A stretch of DNA of 64,000 nucleotides from Saprospiraceae bacterium (GTDB lineage: Bacteria; Bacteroidota; Bacteroidia; Chitinophagales; Saprospiraceae). Under the pieces are notes generated by a model. The model did no database searches, was not told the DNA's origin, and saw only the letters and a list, made by a program, of their open reading frames with translations. Made by a program: the position numbers and the translations under genes. Location: assembly GCA_026993525.1 (NCBI GenBank), contig JALWSS010000009.1:37034-101033 (forward strand), given 5' to 3'. Below are positions 62,325 through 64,000 of this stretch, one piece after another. Positions within the stretch are counted from its first letter, which is position 1; each line of letters starts with the position of its first letter.

Positions 62325-64000
62325 ATGTCAATTACTGAAATATCCATAAAACGGCCCTCCCTGATCCTCGTGATCTTTATCGTGCTGATAGGAGCAGGTT
62401 TGTTCAGTCTGAACAAACTCAGCATGGAACTGATACCGAAATTCGATGCCCCCTTTGTGATCATCAACACCATTTACCCCGGCGCCAGTCCGGCAGAAGT
62501 GGAGAACTCGGTGACCCGGGTCATCGAGGATGCGGTGTCCAACATGGAGGGCATTGTGAGCATGCGAAGCACCTCTTTTGAGAGCATCTCCTTTGTCTTC
62601 GTCGAAATGAAAGACGGCACCGACGTGGATGAAGCCATTGCCGATGCACAGCGGCGGATCAATGCCGTGGCTGCCCGCCTGCCCGACGATGCCGAACCCC
62701 CGGCACTGACAAAATTCGCCTCTGATGAATTTCCCATCCTAAGTGTGGGTGTGTCTGCCGACTTGTCGGACACAGAACTGTATGACGTGGTAAAAGACAG
62801 GCTCAAACCCTCCATTTCTTCCATAGAGGGAGTCGGCAACATCAACATCATCGGCGGGCAGGAGCGCGAAATAAAAGTACTGCTGAACCGCGCTGCGCTC
62901 GAGTCCAAAGGCATCAGTATGCTGCAAGTGGTACAGGCCCTGCAAACGGCCAATCTCGATTTTCCGACGGGAAAACTGGAAAATGAAAACGAACAGATCA
63001 CCATCCGGCTGGCCGGGAAGTTTCAATCGGTTGACGACATCGGGAACCAGGTGGTGGCCGTGGACAAAGCCACCGGGTCCAAAGTGAAACTCTTCGAAAT
63101 TGCCGAAGTAAGCGACAGCAAAAAAGACCTTGTAAGTCTCAGCCGTGTGGATGGCAAAGCCGCACTCGGCCTGCAGATATCCAAAACCACCGATGCCAAT
63201 GCCGTGTCTGTGGCCGACAAAGTGCTGGCCCTGCTGGACAAACTGGAGGAGCAGTATGCCAACGACAACATGCAGTTCAGCGTCGGCATCAACCAGACCA
63301 CATTTACCCGCAACGCCGTGGATGCCGTGCAACACGACCTCATGCTGGCCATCGTCCTGGTGGCTGTGGTGATGCTCTTTTTCCTGCACTCCTTCCGCAA
63401 CGCCCTCATCGTGATGCTGGCCATTCCGACATCATTGATCTCCACCCTGCTGATGATGTACGCCTTCGATTTTACCCTCAACCTGATGACCTTGCTGGCC
63501 ATGTCGCTGGTCATCGGCATCCTGGTGGACGACAGCATCGTGGTGCTGGAAAACATTTACCGGCACCTCGAAATGGGTGAGCGACCCCGGAAGGCCGCAC
63601 TCACCGGCCGGAATGAGATCGGGTTCACAGCCTTGTCCATCACCCTGGTTGACGTGGTGGTGTTTGTGCCGATAGCCCTCACCTCAGGTATCGTCGGCAA
63701 CATCATGCGGCAGTTTGCGCTGGTGGTGACTTTTTCAACGCTGATGTCGCTTTTCGTGTCTTTTACACTGACCCCGATGTTGGCCAGTCGCTTTTCAAAG
63801 GTGGAGAAATTCGAAGGCCGAACGCTGGGTGGAATCGTCTTCGGGGGTTTTGAACGCATCCTGAAGCGCATCACCAACTGGTACGGACGGGTGATCAGCC
63901 GGTTGTTGAATCCGGTCAGAATTCCTTATCCCGCCTTTCTTCGCAAACGCAATGCAACTGCCGGAGTAAAACAGCATTTCAACCTCTACCTGTTGGCATC
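62325..64000 (+). CDS. RND efflux transporter, HAE-type, partial
   Basis: The frame from ATG 62325 (MSITEISIKRPSLILVIFIV) is open to the window end, 558 codons and 2 nt, so about half of a normal 1000-1050-residue RND pump is seen. After the first helix comes the periplasmic porter domain (YPGASPAEVENSVTRVIEDA), then helices with MLAIVLVAVVMLFFLHSFRNALIVM, the proton-relay pair in VIGILVDDSIVVLENIYRHLEMG and LTLVDVVVFVPIALTSG. Proton-driven inner-membrane pump of the operon. After TPMLASRFSKVE, the chain enters a cytosolic stretch of ordinary type. Confidence 0.95.
   Translation, partial: MSITEISIKRPSLILVIFIVLIGAGLFSLNKLSMELIPKFDAPFVIINTIYPGASPAEVENSVTRVIEDAVSNMEGIVSMRSTSFESISFVFVEMKDGTDVDEAIADAQRRINAVAARLPDDAEPPALTKFASDEFPILSVGVSADLSDTELYDVVKDRLKPSISSIEGVGNINIIGGQEREIKVLLNRAALESKGISMLQVVQALQTANLDFPTGKLENENEQITIRLAGKFQSVDDIGNQVVAVDKATGSKVKLFEIAEVSDSKKDLVSLSRVDGKAALGLQISKTTDANAVSVADKVLALLDKLEEQYANDNMQFSVGINQTTFTRNAVDAVQHDLMLAIVLVAVVMLFFLHSFRNALIVMLAIPTSLISTLLMMYAFDFTLNLMTLLAMSLVIGILVDDSIVVLENIYRHLEMGERPRKAALTGRNEIGFTALSITLVDVVVFVPIALTSGIVGNIMRQFALVVTFSTLMSLFVSFTLTPMLASRFSKVEKFEGRTLGGIVFGGFERILKRITNWYGRVISRLLNPVRIPYPAFLRKRNATAGVKQHFNLYLLA

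Overview
The window is a gene-dense chromosomal segment of a Bacteroidota bacterium, most likely from the Saprospiria (Saprospiraceae/Lewinella/Haliscomenobacter-like). This rests on two giant secreted proteins made of SprB-like repeats, one ending in a type A and one in a type B (gliding-motility, CHU_C-like) type IX secretion sorting domain; a PorT-family gene; many lipoproteins with Bacteroidota-style signal peptides; and promoters of the TTTG-N19-TAnnTTTG kind (best example 46676-46706). The lineage is inferred from gene content only. No rRNA, CRISPR array, prophage or transposase gene was seen.

Layout. 1-11.5 kb: lipoprotein fragment, pepT, DUF1573 lipoprotein, UbiA prenyltransferase, a ~1550-residue SprB-repeat adhesin, an outer-membrane barrel, a small membrane protein, a zincin-like protein and CorA. 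11.5-17.7 kb: a cluster of five DnaA-box-like 9-mers and a structured leader precede a class II (B12-dependent) ribonucleotide reductase, followed by a sirtuin, mobile-like repeat copy A and a SWIM-finger protein. 18-29 kb: a plus-strand run of sixA-like phosphatase, DUF4296 lipoprotein, SbcC, type B T9SS cargo, hemL and a TPR protein. 29.1-30.3 kb: tRNA-Met, two palindrome-disrupted tRNA copies and repeat copy B. 30.3-39.9 kb: porT/ubiE divergent from a PafA-like phosphatase; FAD oxidoreductase with rhodanese; a hydrolase/amidohydrolase pair; membrane proteins. 40-50.3 kb: orphan TRAP-type binding protein, GT2-like protein, sdaA, comEC, glpK and an iscS-erpA-small membrane protein cluster. 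50.5-58 kb: a 2050-residue alpha-2-macroglobulin lipoprotein, DinB-like and VOC proteins. 58-59.1 kb: repeat copy C between inverted 9-mer arrays. 59.1-64 kb: TetR-TolC-adaptor-RND efflux operon running off the end.

The genes are mostly housekeeping or cell-surface functions. UbiA and UbiE/MenG point to quinone (probably menaquinone) synthesis, hemL to C5-pathway tetrapyrroles, and PorT plus two cargo proteins to type IX secretion.

The most unusual content is intergenic. Three families of non-coding palindromic elements occur three times each: (1) 459-480 bp elements with 17-bp terminal inverted repeats (CTATCGATTACCCACAA) and two internal hairpins whose GTTTAAAC tips are empty in one copy and filled by GC-rich palindromes in others; (2) 103-104 bp hairpin elements bounded by TATAC...GTATA; (3) a 34-bp inverted repeat ACGTTTAC...GTAAACGT with a terminator-like partner. 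Short palindromes of the CCCGATAGCTATCGGG type have also entered a duplicated tRNA-Met. Together these suggest an active, non-autonomous palindrome-spreading process in this genome.
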